A DNA stretch of 64,000 bases from Sinotaia quadrata (Eukaryota; Mollusca; Gastropoda; Architaenioglossa; Viviparidae): contig CM054180.1 in assembly GCA_028829895.1 (NCBI GenBank), forward strand, positions 119,644,473 through 119,708,472. The letters run 5' to 3'. Shown in pieces: positions 1-11,721 of the stretch. Each line of letters opens with the position of its first letter. Position 1 is the first letter of the stretch. The position numbers and the translations under genes are program-made. The notes under the pieces are model-generated. The model did not search any database and was not told the origin of the DNA. It saw nothing but the letters and a program-made list of their open reading frames with translations.

Positions 1-282
1 TAAAATTAAAATAATTTTGACGTTTACTTATAAAATTTAAAGCAATTTGCAAAGTAAAGTATTGAACAGGAAACAGTATCTGAAAAGAAAACAAGAAAAT
101 CGTTTCGTTGCTATCGTATTAAACGTGTGAATAATAATTCCGTTTCCAGGCATTTCTCATGCAGACTTTTGTTTGAGAGTTTTACTTTACAAACAGCATG
201 CGGAAGAGAGTGAATGTCAAACAGATACCGATAAAAACACCCAGATATGAGAGTCTACGAATATATAGTTTACAAAAACAAT

Positions 283-828
283 GACAAAAGTATATGTCTT
301 TCAGAGAATGCTTACAAACACCTTGACAAAGCATTAGTCTTATAGAGAATGTTTACAAACATCTTGACAAAGCATTAGTCTTACAGAGAATGTTTACAAA
401 CATCTTGACAAAGCATTAGTCTTACAGAGAAAGTTTACAAACATCTTGACAAAGCATTAGTCTTACAGAGAAAGTTTACAAACATCTTGAGAAAGCATTA
501 GTCTTACAGAGAAAGTTTACAAACACCTTGACAAAGCATTAGTCTTACAGAGAATGTTTACAAACACCTTGACAAAGCATTAGTCTTACAGAGAATGTTT
601 ACAAACATCTTGACAAAGTATTAGTCTTACAGAGAATGTTTACAAACATCTTGACAAAGCATTAGTTTTACAGAGAATGTTTACAAACATCTTGACAAAG
701 CATTAGTTTTACAGAGAATGTTTACAAACATCTTGACAAAGCATTAGTTTTACAGAGAATGTTTACAAACATCTTGACAAAGCATTAGTCGTACAGAGAA
801 AGTTTACAAACACCATGAAACAGTCCAA
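283..828. repeat. 41-bp minisatellite
   Basis: About 13 head-to-tail copies of a 41-bp unit (core TTTACAAACATCTTGACAAA then GCATTAGTCTTACAGAG) with few substitutions. It degenerates into related but irregular sequence up to about 1000. It probably lies in a P450 intron, since coding exons of that gene are expected on both sides. Confidence 0.9.
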
Positions 829-1408
829 CTCACAAAGACATATTTAAAAACTAAAACACAAGGTATCCATGTTACACAGAAATACACTCCAAGACACAAA
901 TTGTTCAAGTCACACAGATATAATTTACAAACACCAAGACCCAACTTATTCAACAACAGATATAGTTTACATACACCCAAGACTCAAAGATTCATACAGG
1001 TTTATTTTAAAAGCTCCAAAACAGAGAGAGTTCAAGTGAAACAAATTTAGTTTAAAATGCAGGTGTGACGCATACATATATATTTATCATTCTTAATAGT
1101 CTGAAGATTTACCTCTGTAATCTTGAGTGCATTTTAAAATTAAATTATCGCTAATAATTATTTAATTTTTATTTCACTATTTGAAAGTCATTACTGTTTT
1201 TACAATATCACCGAGACCTTTAATTTAAATTTGTTAATTTTAAACGGAAAACCTTCTTTTATATATTTACAATAATTGGAGGAAAAAAATGTTTGATTAA
1301 TACTTTCAGAGTTGCTGTTAATATAGTCATGCAAAGACAGAAGTTCAATGTTTCAGAAAAGTTGAAGTTTGACTGGCATCGATCTGATACAGACACTTTA
1401 AAAATAAT

Positions 1409-1935
1409 AAACATCCATTGACAGAAGTCTTGTGGCTCTAAATAAACAACCATTGACAGAAGTCTTGTGGCTCTAAATAAACATCCATTGACAGAAGTCT
1501 TGTGGCTCTAAATAAACAACCATTGTACAACATCTAATAAACATCCATTGACAGAAGTCTTGTGGCTCTAAATAAACAACCATTGACAGAAGTCTTGTGG
1601 CTCTAAATAAACATCCATTGACAGAAGTGGCTCTAATTAAACAATCATTGTACAACATCTAATAAACATCCATTACAGAAGTCATATGGCTCTAAATAAA
1701 CAACCTTGTACAACATCCTTAAACAAAGGTCTTATTGGTTTAAATAAACAATCCTTGTACAACATCTAATAAACATCCATTACAGAAGTCATGGGGCTCT
1801 AAATAAACAAACCTTGTGCAACATCCTTTAACTAAAGTCTTATTGGTTTAAATAAACAATCCTTGTACAACATCTAATAAATATCCATTAACAGAAGTCT
1901 CGTAATTCTAACAAAACAATCATTGTGCAACGAAA
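1409..1935. repeat. 35-bp minisatellite, mixed monomers
   Basis: Repeated units of about 35 bp (CATTGACAGAAGTCTTGTGG, then CTCTAAATAAACA) are interleaved with shorter CATTGTACAACATCTAATAAA units. Copies become more divergent to the right. Confidence 0.85.
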
Positions 1936-3818
1936 TACTAACAATTAGTTGACTATCACACAATTATGAGCTCGAGATTCTGGATAAATTAATTAGTAAT
2001 ATTTATAACTTCTGGGACCAAAAATAAGAGAAGCGTTTTGTCATATTCTATTTACCACTTTCTGTATAGTTGAATTTAAATAAAATAAAAGTGAAAGACT
2101 CTGCAAGAAAATATCTAGCATCAAACTTATTTCCGCGTATTTCATATAAGGCAGAAACCAAAACTGAAACACGTTTGATCTTAGGTCAGCCTATTTTAGC
2201 CTATAAGGTCAGCCTATTTTAGTCTATTCGACACTCAATCTGTCAATCCCAAATAGTGACACTCAGAAACTGGTACCTTGTTTGGACGAATTAAATTAAC
2301 TTTGGGGGTTGAAGGGATGTAACAGTTTCTTATTTTCGTGTATAGTCAATTGGCTGAAAAATATGGTTTGAAGAATAAAATCCGGTCCATTTCTTCCTGG
2401 CACCGTTTAAAAACCGTGTGTACACCAAACCTGGTAGTGTTATTAATTAATAATTCCACGAAGGCAAAGTCCTACTGGATTAATTAACTCTGAATTATCA
2501 AAGTGAGAAAATCTATTTTACTAAGCAAATCCAGGAATTATAAATTATATTTTAAACATATTATAATTTCATTCTTAGACATGTACGATATATGAAATAC
2601 GATATATTGTTTCAGTAATTGTTAGACATTATTTTTTATTGTGTGTTTGACGTAATCAACCATTTGTCCTATTGAAAATTGTAAAGCAATACACAATGAT
2701 TATACTTTTTAAATTAATAAATTTCAACAATATTGATGACATTGTTGACTGTGTTTGAATACTATACACGTGTTTAAGTACGGTACATTTAATTAACTAG
2801 TAAAATAACTGAGAGGAATGTCATATCATGTCATATCAAGTCATGTCAACTAATATTTCATCACATCCTTTCACGTCATACGTGCAAAATAACCTTTAGT
2901 GTATTAACCAGTAGTTATCATCTTTATTATTGTCTGAGGGAGAGAGAGAGAGAGAGAGGAGAGCGAGAGAGGACACCTGTACTATTATGTAGCTAGAGTG
3001 AATTCGTAGTAAAAGTGACCCATTTTCCTCATATGGCAGCATATGGCATCTATTACGCACTACAGTAAGCACCCCAGGATATTACAACAAACGACTACTC
3101 CCTGGGACTAGGTCATTGCCATCGTGTATGCTGCTAAAAAATCCAACCCGCCAACGCGTGCTGAATGGGAGTCCTGACCTCTGCTAAAAATAAGTTAAGT
3201 CAACCACATTGCTGCTGTTAATGAAGTCATTGGGCTATTTTAGAATAGACTTTCGAGTTCCATGTCAGGTCATTTCGATAATGAATAGAAAAGTGACATC
3301 CTAGTACTTTGAAATTCTATCTAGTTTGCTCCTTCCAGCTATCAAGTATTTATAAAATAGTTTAGATTCTTTTAAACATTCTATCACAGTAGACACAAGC
3401 CTTGAGAAATGCACATATTAACTTTTCTTGGCTGCATTCAAGGATCGAAATATGCTGCAGATTAGTCTTTATGCTTTGATAGCAGCTTAAAGTATGCACT
3501 AGCAAGAGACAAATGTCACACATGACAAGGTGTCTGACTTTGATCACAATTTAATCTTTGATCACAATTTACATCTTACTATACCCCCGAAATAGCCATC
3601 ACCTTCACCTATCAAAAGGGCTTTTGGGATTGGGTAAATTAAAAACAAATAAACAAGGAACACATGAGCATGCTCTTTGAAGAACGTACGAATAAATGCT
3701 TAATTGGGAAAGGAATGAATTCTTAGTTCTATGGATTAAGGTTTCCGTCCACAATTGAACTAGATTTCTCCTGGTTTGGATTTCAATATAAAATGAAAAT
3801 TGATTATTAAATTTTTAC
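1936..3818. other. No gene seen (probable P450 intron)
   Basis: This is AT-rich sequence with a short (GA)n at 2937-2957, a CATATCATGT-like stutter at 2815-2885 and a short duplicated GGTCAGCCTATTTTAG near 2180-2225. I searched the minus strand by eye for the remaining P450 motifs and found none. Confidence 0.5.
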
Positions 3819-4040
3819 CATTAATTGTAGTAGGCTTTCCTTTATGTTTTTTTATCCTTTGGAGGTAAGCGTCAATGAAATCGTTGGCAGTTTCTTCGCT
3901 GTAGTTCTCAACATGCTTATCTATAAAAGGATCCAAGAAAGTTTTGTCGAGGTGTTCAAAGTCAGCCAGTACACGTTTTGCATGGAATGGATCACCAGGA
4001 ATATGCCTCAAGAATGGGAAGATGTTGAGAACACATGTGA
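3819..4040 (-). CDS. CYP2-like: P450 exon 3 (F-G to H-helix region)
   Basis: This exon has 222 bases (74 codons, phase 1 to phase 1). The acceptor is excellent, a T-run ending in CACAG at 4041-4045. The product contains IFPFLRHIPGD, then DPFIDKHVENY and NDFIDAYLQRIKK, which match the CYP2 exon just before the I-helix. The donor is AATG/GTAAAA. The intron to exon 2 is about 2.45 kb and holds repeats only. Confidence 0.8.
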
Positions 4041-7000
4041 CTGTGAAAAAAAGCACTGTTAATTTAATTTTAGTGTTTGGCAATAAAGCGATATTATAGC
4101 ACTTTCAAAAGTAAACTGTGTATAAATCTTTGACAGACACACATAGCGATTGCAAGGCCGATCAACAGAATGGAATTAATGTTATAAATCTTTGACAGAC
4201 ACACAGGGCGATTGCAAGGCCGATCAACAGAATGGAATTAATGTTATAAATCTTTGACAGACACACAGGGCGATTGCAAGGCCGATCAACAGAATGGAAT
4301 TAATGTTATAAATCTTTGACAGACACACAGGGCGATTGCAAGGCCGATCAACAGAATGGAATTAATGTTACAAATGTTTTATTAAGCATTGTCAATATGT
4401 AAAAGTTAAATGACAGTTTAATCCAGTTTTATATACTATAGGATTTGCACGTGTGATTTCAAGACTCACCTAGAAATTATAACTTTTGACAATTAAGAAG
4501 CATTTCAACAATTCTAGATAATCATTGCAAAGTCTAGCTATGCCATTATGATGGAAAAAAAATAGCGATTCAAGACACAAATGAAAACAAAATGTTCAAC
4601 TGGTAAGTAATCTACGATTCATAGGATTTAACTCTGTGGAATGAAAATATATGTTACTGGTTTTTTTAAACTCTCTGACTTAAAATTAACATGTAATTCA
4701 GATCGCAATCAGAACCATTGAATTATTTAAACTGTTACGTCACTGATCAAGACAAAGGTCTATGGCTTGAAAACACAGTAAACAATATAGTAAAACAAAA
4801 ATATAGTAATATACATGAATATTTCTTTACTTAAATAAAGTCGTTTGTATCAAATTCATGTACATATAAAACAGTCATAGAGTGGAGTAACCAGCAGAAT
4901 AGAGAGAATCATAATTATAATAAGTCCGAAAATTAATAAGAAAATCAACCGAACTTTTAGAATTTGTGACTCCAATGCAATCTAGTTAATGATTATGATT
5001 ATTAGTAATTAATTAATCATTCAAGAATAATTACAAGTGATGAAAATTTTAATTTATGTCATTAATAAGTCAGAAAACTAACAAGAAAATCAACGGAACT
5101 TTTAGATTCTCTGACGCCAACGCCACTTAGTTAATATTATTATTATTCAGCCTCTTTCCACGACTTCTGTTTGACTGTCGGTTGTGATCCAAAGTCTCGG
5201 AATCTTACCAAGATTCTGGAAGATCCAAGGTTTTACGGAGGATGTGGGCATTTCCGAGGAGCGCTGCTTTGAGTAGTGGACAGATTCTGTGGTTTCCAGG
5301 GAGTTTATTCAGGTAGCCTTCCAATTCTGATGTTATGTTCCCCAATGCTCCTATCATTATAGGTATCACTTCTGCTTTTACATTCCACAGTCTCTGGATT
5401 TCTAATCTAAAGTCTTGGTATTTTTCTATTTTTTCTCTTTCTTTTGTTTGTATGTTTCTATCACTTAGAACAGCGACATCAATGATTGTTACTGTTCTGT
5501 TGGACTTATTGAGAACTACAATGTCTGGTCTTTTTAAATTTTAAGTGGCAAAAAAGTCAGGTCTTGAAAGGCAGCCATAAGCTTGATGGGAAAGCAGCCT
5601 TTTCTATTTTTATTTTCTGTGTATGGTTTGAATCTCTGGTTCACTGATTGTAAACTGCTACCATGGTAGAGGCAGGGAGCAGTGTGTGTGTAAGTGTAAA
5701 ATAATACACTCCTTTGATGTATCATGGCAATGTATGCTTATAACAATTTCTGTTATATAAAGTTACTAGAAATCACTACAATTGTTATTCTGCTTGAAAG
5801 AACTAACACAGAAATGAGGTTGCATTTAAATCAGGTTAGGTAAAAAAAAAAAAACCAAACTATTATCACATATTTCTACAAACTCCTTTTCTGTTCTCTT
5901 ATAGTAACTATCCTGAAATTTGTATTGACATAATTGTTGAAATGTATTTTAAAATATATATTGTGTATTATTCAAATGTTGTTTAGTGGAAATATTGATG
6001 TAAAGTAATTTATTTCATTGTATTTGTGTTATGTATATTTGATTGTTGATTTCTTGTTACATTTATTGCCCTTCATACATATATTGATAACCTTATGTTG
6101 GAGATGAAAGTGGATGGATGGGTGTCGATAAATATAGATTAAAGAATGATTTGTCTCCTCCTTTAGTAAGAAAATTTGCACCTGTGGAATATTGTGTGGC
6201 AGTAAATATTTATCTTTAATGTTGTGGAAGAGAGAAAACATTTACATCGCCCGCATATCCGCTAAGTGATAGAGATGAGTGGTGTCTGCTGGAGGATGAT
6301 TAATAAAAAACTTAAGATTCTTATCACTTGTAACTAGTTTTGGGTGATTATTAATTAATAATAAAAATAATATCCATTAACTAAATGGCGTCACACCATC
6401 CATCCATCTATTTATATATCTATCTATCTATCCATCTATCTATCTCTATCTATATCTAAAGTCTTACAGGGACTTGTTACCATGACCTTTTACCTCCAAT
6501 CACTTTCTGGATTTCATCGAGTCCATCCATGTATCGAAGGAAGTTCTGATCATTGTATTCGAACCTCTTACCAAACAAAATAGAGCAGATGTTGTTGGAC
6601 ATACTGACAAATGTCAGATCCTTTAAATCGACAGCTTGACCTTGGTATGAAGCAATTGCCTTGACATAGTGGCTGACCTCTTCTTGAATTTTTTCAGCTA
6701 GGATGCTCTTACCCATACCCATTTCCCTTAGGATTTCTACAGTTGCTTTGCGTTGTTCTTTCCAGTGAGCTCCTGAAGTGCCGGAAACCCCTTGACCATA
6801 CAAATTAAAAATGATCCTTTACATTGGTTTTGATTCAACATCATCATCATACACATCAAAGAAGTATGTAAATGAATAATTAAGCAAACAATAGTATAAT
6901 TTCCTTTGAATAGTTTTTTCTTATTTCGCTTGTACTTTTTCTTTCATAAAATAAAAAGTAAATAATGATAAAAATAATATAGAAAGTACATAGATAATTA

Positions 7001-7567
7001 ATATTCTTTGTAAGTCTACATAAGCAACATAGTATAATAGTTATTTGAAATAATTAATTGAATGATTTACATGTCAATAGAAAAGTATGAATTGATACAC
7101 TAATTATGTCAGTGATAAAGTTTCGAACAGTTTATAATGTCATGATCTTTAGCATGAAAATTCTCTTTATAAAATAATTATTTAATAGATCTGAAATAAA
7201 ACACAGACATCAGATGCTAGCATTGTCTGAACGTACCTTGATTTTTTCTGATTTGGTCCACGAAGAATACATGAGCTCGGTCACTGAAGGCATCAGCATT
7301 CTTGACCAGTGCATCTTTGATGACATCATATCCATTAAGAACAACCATTAAAACTCCACCAAAATAGAAACTGAACACGTCGCCATATTGTCGCCTCCAC
7401 TCCGCGAACTGAGCACGAGGGTCCTCCTTTAAAAGGTGCATGTGTCCTACTATTGGGAGTGCAAAGCCAGGTCCAGGAGGCGAACCAACGGGCCGTCTGG
7501 TAGACATCCACCAGACGAAAGCCAACGCCAGAACACCGCCCACGAGTAACGTAGTAAGCTCAATCAT
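3819..7567 (-). CDS. CYP2-like: Cytochrome P450, CYP2-clan-like, 5' partial gene (three exons)
   Basis: This encodes the first 283 codons of a membrane-anchored microsomal P450 monooxygenase of about 500 residues. Residues 3-20 are a hydrophobic N-terminal anchor. A basic stretch follows, then the proline-rich hinge PPGPGFALPIVGH at 30-42. The C-helix motif WKEQR is at 120-124, where W and R contact heme propionates in the family. Exon 3 carries the CYP2-typical DFIDAYL segment. All visible junctions are phase 1 with GT donors and AG acceptors, so the exons join without a frame break. The start is the only ATG before the anchor. The I-helix, the K-helix ExxR and the heme-binding Cys loop are not found between 1 and 3818, so the rest should lie beyond the left edge, unless the gene is truncated. 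Substrate is unknown; assignment to the CYP2 clan is by eye. Confidence 0.85.
4121..4372. repeat. 62-bp tandem repeat, four copies
   Basis: Four nearly identical 62-bp units begin TATAAATCTTTGACAGACAC and contain GGCCGATCAACAGAATGGAA. They lie in the P450 intron between exons 2 and 3, just upstream of exon 3. Confidence 0.9.
4919..5150 (-). repeat. Duplicated 3' tail of a non-LTR element
   Basis: Two related blocks of roughly 80-120 bp (from 4922 and 5067) both contain AAAATCAACCGAACTTTTAG-like sequence followed by a CTAGTTAAT or CTTAGTTAAT motif and ATT-rich sequence. They lie directly downstream, on the minus strand, of the retrotransposon open frame at 5206-5535, so they are read as its 3' tail. 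Related tail sequence recurs near 6310-6385 and 46240-46330. Confidence 0.5.
5206..5535 (-). mobile_element. Non-LTR retrotransposon ORF2 C-terminal fragment
   Basis: About 109 uninterrupted codons ending at a TAA (5208-5206) encode KRPDIVVLNKSN, then TIIDVAVLSDRN, EKIEKYQDFRLEIQRLW, IPIMIGALGNI, LPGNHRI and LLGNAHILRK. This block is the conserved C-terminal part of many invertebrate LINE polyproteins. The RPD...IID spacing resembles the PD-(D/E)xK nuclease seen after the reverse transcriptase in R2/NeSL-type elements. The upstream reverse transcriptase is absent, so this is a 5'-truncated copy in a P450 intron. The exact clade is uncertain. Confidence 0.7.
5536..5640 (-). repeat. Dispersed repeat piece, related to 53555-53625
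   Basis: The stretch with GAAAGGCAGCCATAAGCTTG resembles the block near 53580 (GAAAGGCAGCCATTAGCTTA). It lies immediately upstream of the retrotransposon C-terminal frame on the minus strand and may be part of the same element. Confidence 0.4.
6029..6385 (-). repeat. Dispersed repeat, inverted relative to 46248-46640
   Basis: The minus strand here reads ATGTTTTCTCTCTTCCACAA, then CATTAAAGATAAATATTTAC. The same block with about 10-20 percent visible differences occurs on the plus strand from 46390. Both copies are flanked by CTCCA/ACAGACA sequence and a GATAAGAATCTTAA motif. The family is unrecognised. Confidence 0.6.
6402..6456. repeat. (ATCT)n microsatellite, impure
   Basis: Runs of ATCTATCT interrupted by ATCC lie immediately downstream of P450 exon 2 on the minus strand. 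Confidence 0.8.
6494..6790 (-). CDS. CYP2-like: P450 exon 2 (B'-C to E-helix region)
   Basis: This exon has 297 bases, phase 1 in and phase 1 out. It starts after an AAG acceptor so that the joined codons read KNQ-G-VSGTSGAHWKEQRK, the usual P450 pattern ahead of the C-helix. Later it reads VSMSNNICSILFGKRFEYND, the family's E-helix region. The donor is GGAG/GTAAAA. Reading past the donor hits a stop within a few codons. Confidence 0.85.
7237..7567 (-). CDS. CYP2-like: P450 exon 1 (N-terminal anchor and hinge)
   Basis: This exon has 331 bases: ATG plus 110 codons and one extra base. It encodes the membrane anchor, the hinge and the A-helix/beta-1 region (YGDVFSFYFGG, then VLNGYDVIKDALV), which are strongly P450-like. 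The donor on the minus strand is AAG/GTACGT, a strong consensus. The 35-bp minisatellite at 7612-7803 lies immediately upstream of the start. Confidence 0.85.
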
Positions 7568-7611
7568 AATTAGCCTATTTCACCTATATCGTCTGGAGAG
7601 AAAAACAATCT

Positions 7612-7803
7612 TAAAGTCAATTATAGGCAAATTGGCAAAATCATTTTAATATCGTTTATAAACAAGCTTTCAAAACCACCTTAATATCATTAATAGACAT
7701 ATATTAATAGACAAGCTGACAAAACCTACTTAATATCATTAATAGACAACTTGACAAAACCATCTTAATATCATTCATAGACAGGTTGACAAAACCATTT
7801 TAA
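7612..7803. repeat. 35-bp tandem repeat in the P450 5' flank
   Basis: About five diverged copies of a 35-bp unit containing TTAATATCATTAATAGACAA and TTGACAAAACC. They begin about 45 bases upstream of the P450 start codon, so they occupy the expected promoter or 5' UTR. No clear TATA box is seen. Confidence 0.7.
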
Positions 7804-10800
7804 GTGTACGTGATTAAATTTGGTTTTATGCACGTGTGATGATTCCGTCTCCATTGAGTCAAGTAGACTGGTGGGCGAAGATTCTGGATATGTGATGCCA
7901 AACCATGGGACATTTTTCTGAATAGCACATGTATTGTTCAAGGAATCACACAAGTCAATGACACAAACATATAAGCACTGGTTACAGTTATATTACAGTT
8001 AGTACAGCTTCTCACAGATGTTGAGTGTAATAAGCGGCCATGCTTATTGCCACACTCCCGCTTCCGCCACAGCTCTCAGAGTCAACTTGGGTCTAGTTAA
8101 CCTGCTCGCCACCCATTCTGTTGGGCAAAAATTTATGGAGTATTCACAATCAATAATGTCTTAACCCGAATCAAGTGATATTTTCTCCATGAAGTAGGAA
8201 TCACTACCATCTGAATCTAGCTCAGTATCAGGCTCAGAATCAGAATTAATTACAACGATTTTCGTGAAACAATTTTTTTTGCGGTAATACAGTAATTCAT
8301 GATAAATTCAAGAAGGCGAGCAAAGACAAGTCCTTTGTTATGATTTTTAACGTGAGAATATGAGCATATAATAATAAAATAGAACTTTTAAAAATATTAG
8401 TTTTATAAATTAGTATCTAATTTTGACGCACAACCTATTTTGTAAGTAAAATGATTTTAAAATAATATTTTGTATGTAAGTTTAGGACTGATGGATATTT
8501 TTTTGACCTCGATTGAAGAGAGTTAAACGAGATGCAGTTCCTCTGATACACTTATTTCACGCGAAAGAAAACTCAGCAAGAAATGTGCCAACAACACGTA
8601 CATCACTAATTTAGGAGCTCATTATTAATTATTCCTAAACTAATATAAATGAATCAAGAAAGCGAAGATCACTTACAGACAGTCAACTACGATTGCTGTT
8701 TAATTCTCAATAAAACACGTATGAACACGCTGCCGCAAAATAGGTTATGGGTTATGTTATTTTAGACTTTTTATGCACAGCGGTCGACCGGCAATTTAGC
8801 ACAGATCGTTCATTAGCGGGAGCGCACGCAAGCATGACCTAGTTCCCCCTCGTGATCACACCAGAACTTGTACAGCATCGAGCGCTAAAAGTACAGTCAC
8901 GGGAAGGCGTAACCAAAATGGCGTCAAATTTGGAAACTGAGGGTGAACATGGCTCTGTGTTTTATTGCTATTCAAAGAAAACTAGCATTCATAACTTTCT
9001 TAGTGACCGATTAAAATTTGCCCCAAATATAAGAGAGTGAAAATAACGCTTTTAAGTTTTCGCACCAATCAGAGATTAACAGTAAGTCCTTAATCAAATT
9101 ATGTAGCTTAAGCAATGCTTCAATTCAATTTGACTTTAATCTTAAAATTATAGATTTAAGTCTAACACCAAACCATGTAACCGAGCACAGTATACAGAAA
9201 AACATACAACACATAAATTAGTCGTCAGCAATGACCATACAGCAAACAAATCAGTTCTGCCGCTAGAGACGTCATGGAGTCGGCAAAAACTACACAACAC
9301 AATTAATTCATCAGAGGCGCTATAAAGGATTTTGACCTTGGCTATCCTAACATCCGTTTAAAGTACAGCGCAGTGCTATACATGTGTTGTCAAAGGAAGA
9401 AACTTTGCGTAAATTAGCGTGCCTCTTTCAGAAAGAACCGACGATTTTCTCCCCCAAGTTATGGTAACTATGTACAACACTGTGCTCAATATTCAAGTTC
9501 AGTGGGTGTGAAACAAAACTCATTTCTTTCTTATGGACTACAAGAAAAATACACGTGTGATGTTTAAGAGTCTCTCTTGCATAACGTAAAGAAGATTAAT
9601 GTAGAGGTGTAGATAGCCATTTATTTTTTCACGTTTTTTCGTGAGCTAAGTCTGACGGAAGGGACTATTTCCGATTCGGAAGCATAAAAATGTAGTTGCG
9701 AGCACAACTGACTAACGGATGGTGGCGGGAGGGGTGAGATGAGCAACAGCTGACTAAAGATATGGTTTTCCGGCCAGAAGATTAAATAGGTTGTTGCGAA
9801 CGTGAGTGAGTGACAAACGGTGGCTGTAAGGGGGTGAGATGAGTGGTTCCGGTCAGCTGATACGTGAAGTAGTATTAAATGGCCAGTCAAACACTTTTCC
9901 AATTAATTTCAATCAATGTTCGAAGTCCACACCCCATTACTTCCAGGAAAACGAAAATTGTAGAAACAGATGTGTGTGTGTGAGAGAGAGAGAGAGTGAG
10001 AGAGAGAGAGAGAGAGAGAGAAAGAGATGTAAGACAAGATATTTTGAAAACCAAACGGTACACGTGGCAGGTTACTTATTTTTGCAATAGAATGAATCTA
10101 AAATATATAATTCAAGACAGAAGCAAAATCCGTTAGGTAATTTCCCATGTGCAAATCTTCCTTTCAATATTTTACTTTTCGATCATGCAGGTCTACATTG
10201 AAGAGAGAGGAGAGAGAATAAAAGATGCACATACTGACGAAGTAACAATGTCACGTGACAGATCCGGGGAGCAGGAGATGGTCGCACAAATACATCGTTA
10301 GCAATTTGCTGAAAATCCGAAGAGAAATAAAATTTTCTCTCTTTTGGGGAAAACCTCTCTATTCCCAACAATGAATCTGTATTTTCGAAAATGCCTGTGG
10401 AAAAGACCTTGACCTTTATCACATATCATGGTTCTCGATTACAAAATTGCATTCGTAAAAATGCCTCCCTTGTGGGAAAAACCAACTTTTAAATGTACGC
10501 CTGTTCGATGATGTGTTAAACTGATTAAAAGAATATGAATAATATTTTCACGAATGAAAAATTTCGTTCTGTTGAAATCACCCATGGCAAACGTAGAGCC
10601 AAAGCTACAGAAGCAATCTGGTCATGGTGTAATGGAGAGGCACACTTACACTCAAAGTACTCAAAAAGCGACTGAAAAATACAAATAAGACACGACTACG
10701 TAACAAGCACATTAATATTCAACTCCTTGCCTACAACTGAAAAATAGGATTTAAAAATAAGAAAGTATTCAAATTCCAACAAAGATACGCTAAGTGGGGT

Positions 10801-11015
10801 CTCTCATCCCACTTCTATTCATGCACGACCAGAAGATACTTTCAAAGAGTATTTTTATTTTGATGAAAATTATTTCGCTTTAATAGACTGCTAACATTGG
10901 AATGCATTGTGTGTAGCATTCTTCCCTCTGTCAGAGGTAAGGATATTAAGACTACTTTGCATATGCTCGGAATACATGTAACCGGTGTACATACAAATGA
11001 ATGGATGGATAAATA

Positions 11016-11066
11016 GACAGACAGACAGACAGACGGACGGACGGACGGATGGATGGATGGATGGAC

Positions 11067-11143
<77 letters not shown>
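11016..11143. repeat. Graded GACA-GACG-GATG-GATA microsatellite
   Basis: Four related tetranucleotides follow one another in blocks. The equivalent tract lies at 20111-20235 (copy B), 56333-56510 (copy C) and 61611-61745 (copy D), with different lengths in each. The first two blocks read on the reverse strand are (GTCT)n and (GTCC)n. Confidence 0.9.
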
Positions 11144-11144
<1 letters not shown>

Positions 11145-11493
11145 GTTCTTTATCATTTGTGCAATTCAATGATTGCATGCGTGCACGTTTCATTCCACTG
11201 CATACAATGACGTCAATTTGACAATTTTTAAAATGCACTTCCATTCCGTTCTTCTCCCACGAATAGATGATCTGCCCCATAACGACAGTCCATGCGTACA
11301 TATGTAGTTTGGAATAAGTGGATTCAAAGAATTACATACAGTAATACAGTAAGTAAGTGAATTGTTCCTCTGAGAATGGATCACAAGTAAAGACTTGTTT
11401 GCCAAACTTCATAGTTTGAGTTACGATTTTTGCAAATACACGCCCACATCGCTAGCCGGTCTCAATATGACCGCTTACAAAATCAATCTTTCT

Positions 11494-11494
11494 G

Positions 11495-11567
<73 letters not shown>
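11494..11567. repeat. (GT)n microsatellite in copy A
   Basis: A pure GT run. Its counterparts in the other copies are 20585-20638, 56863-56902 and 62094-62141. Each is followed roughly 60-100 bases later by a complementary CA run. Confidence 0.9.
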
Positions 11568-11568
<1 letters not shown>

Positions 11569-11667
11569 CGCTCATTTTGTCATTTGATTTTCTGTTTTGT
11601 TGCTCTTATTTTTTGAATATATTTATTTTCTTTCTCTCTTATAACACAGAAACAGACACACACACAC

Positions 11668-11721
<54 letters not shown>

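Noticed and set aside
283..828. CRISPR-like 41-bp repeats
   Set aside because: Contiguous minisatellite without spacers, no cas genes.
3362..3547. Possible fourth P450 exon on the minus strand
   Set aside because: No I-helix, ExxR or heme-loop motif and no suitable splice sites.
10842..11301. Open frames of 100-136 codons made of repeated SIYLSIYL (also near 20 kb, 56 kb and 61.5 kb)
   Set aside because: Pure translations of the GATA microsatellite; no unique domain.
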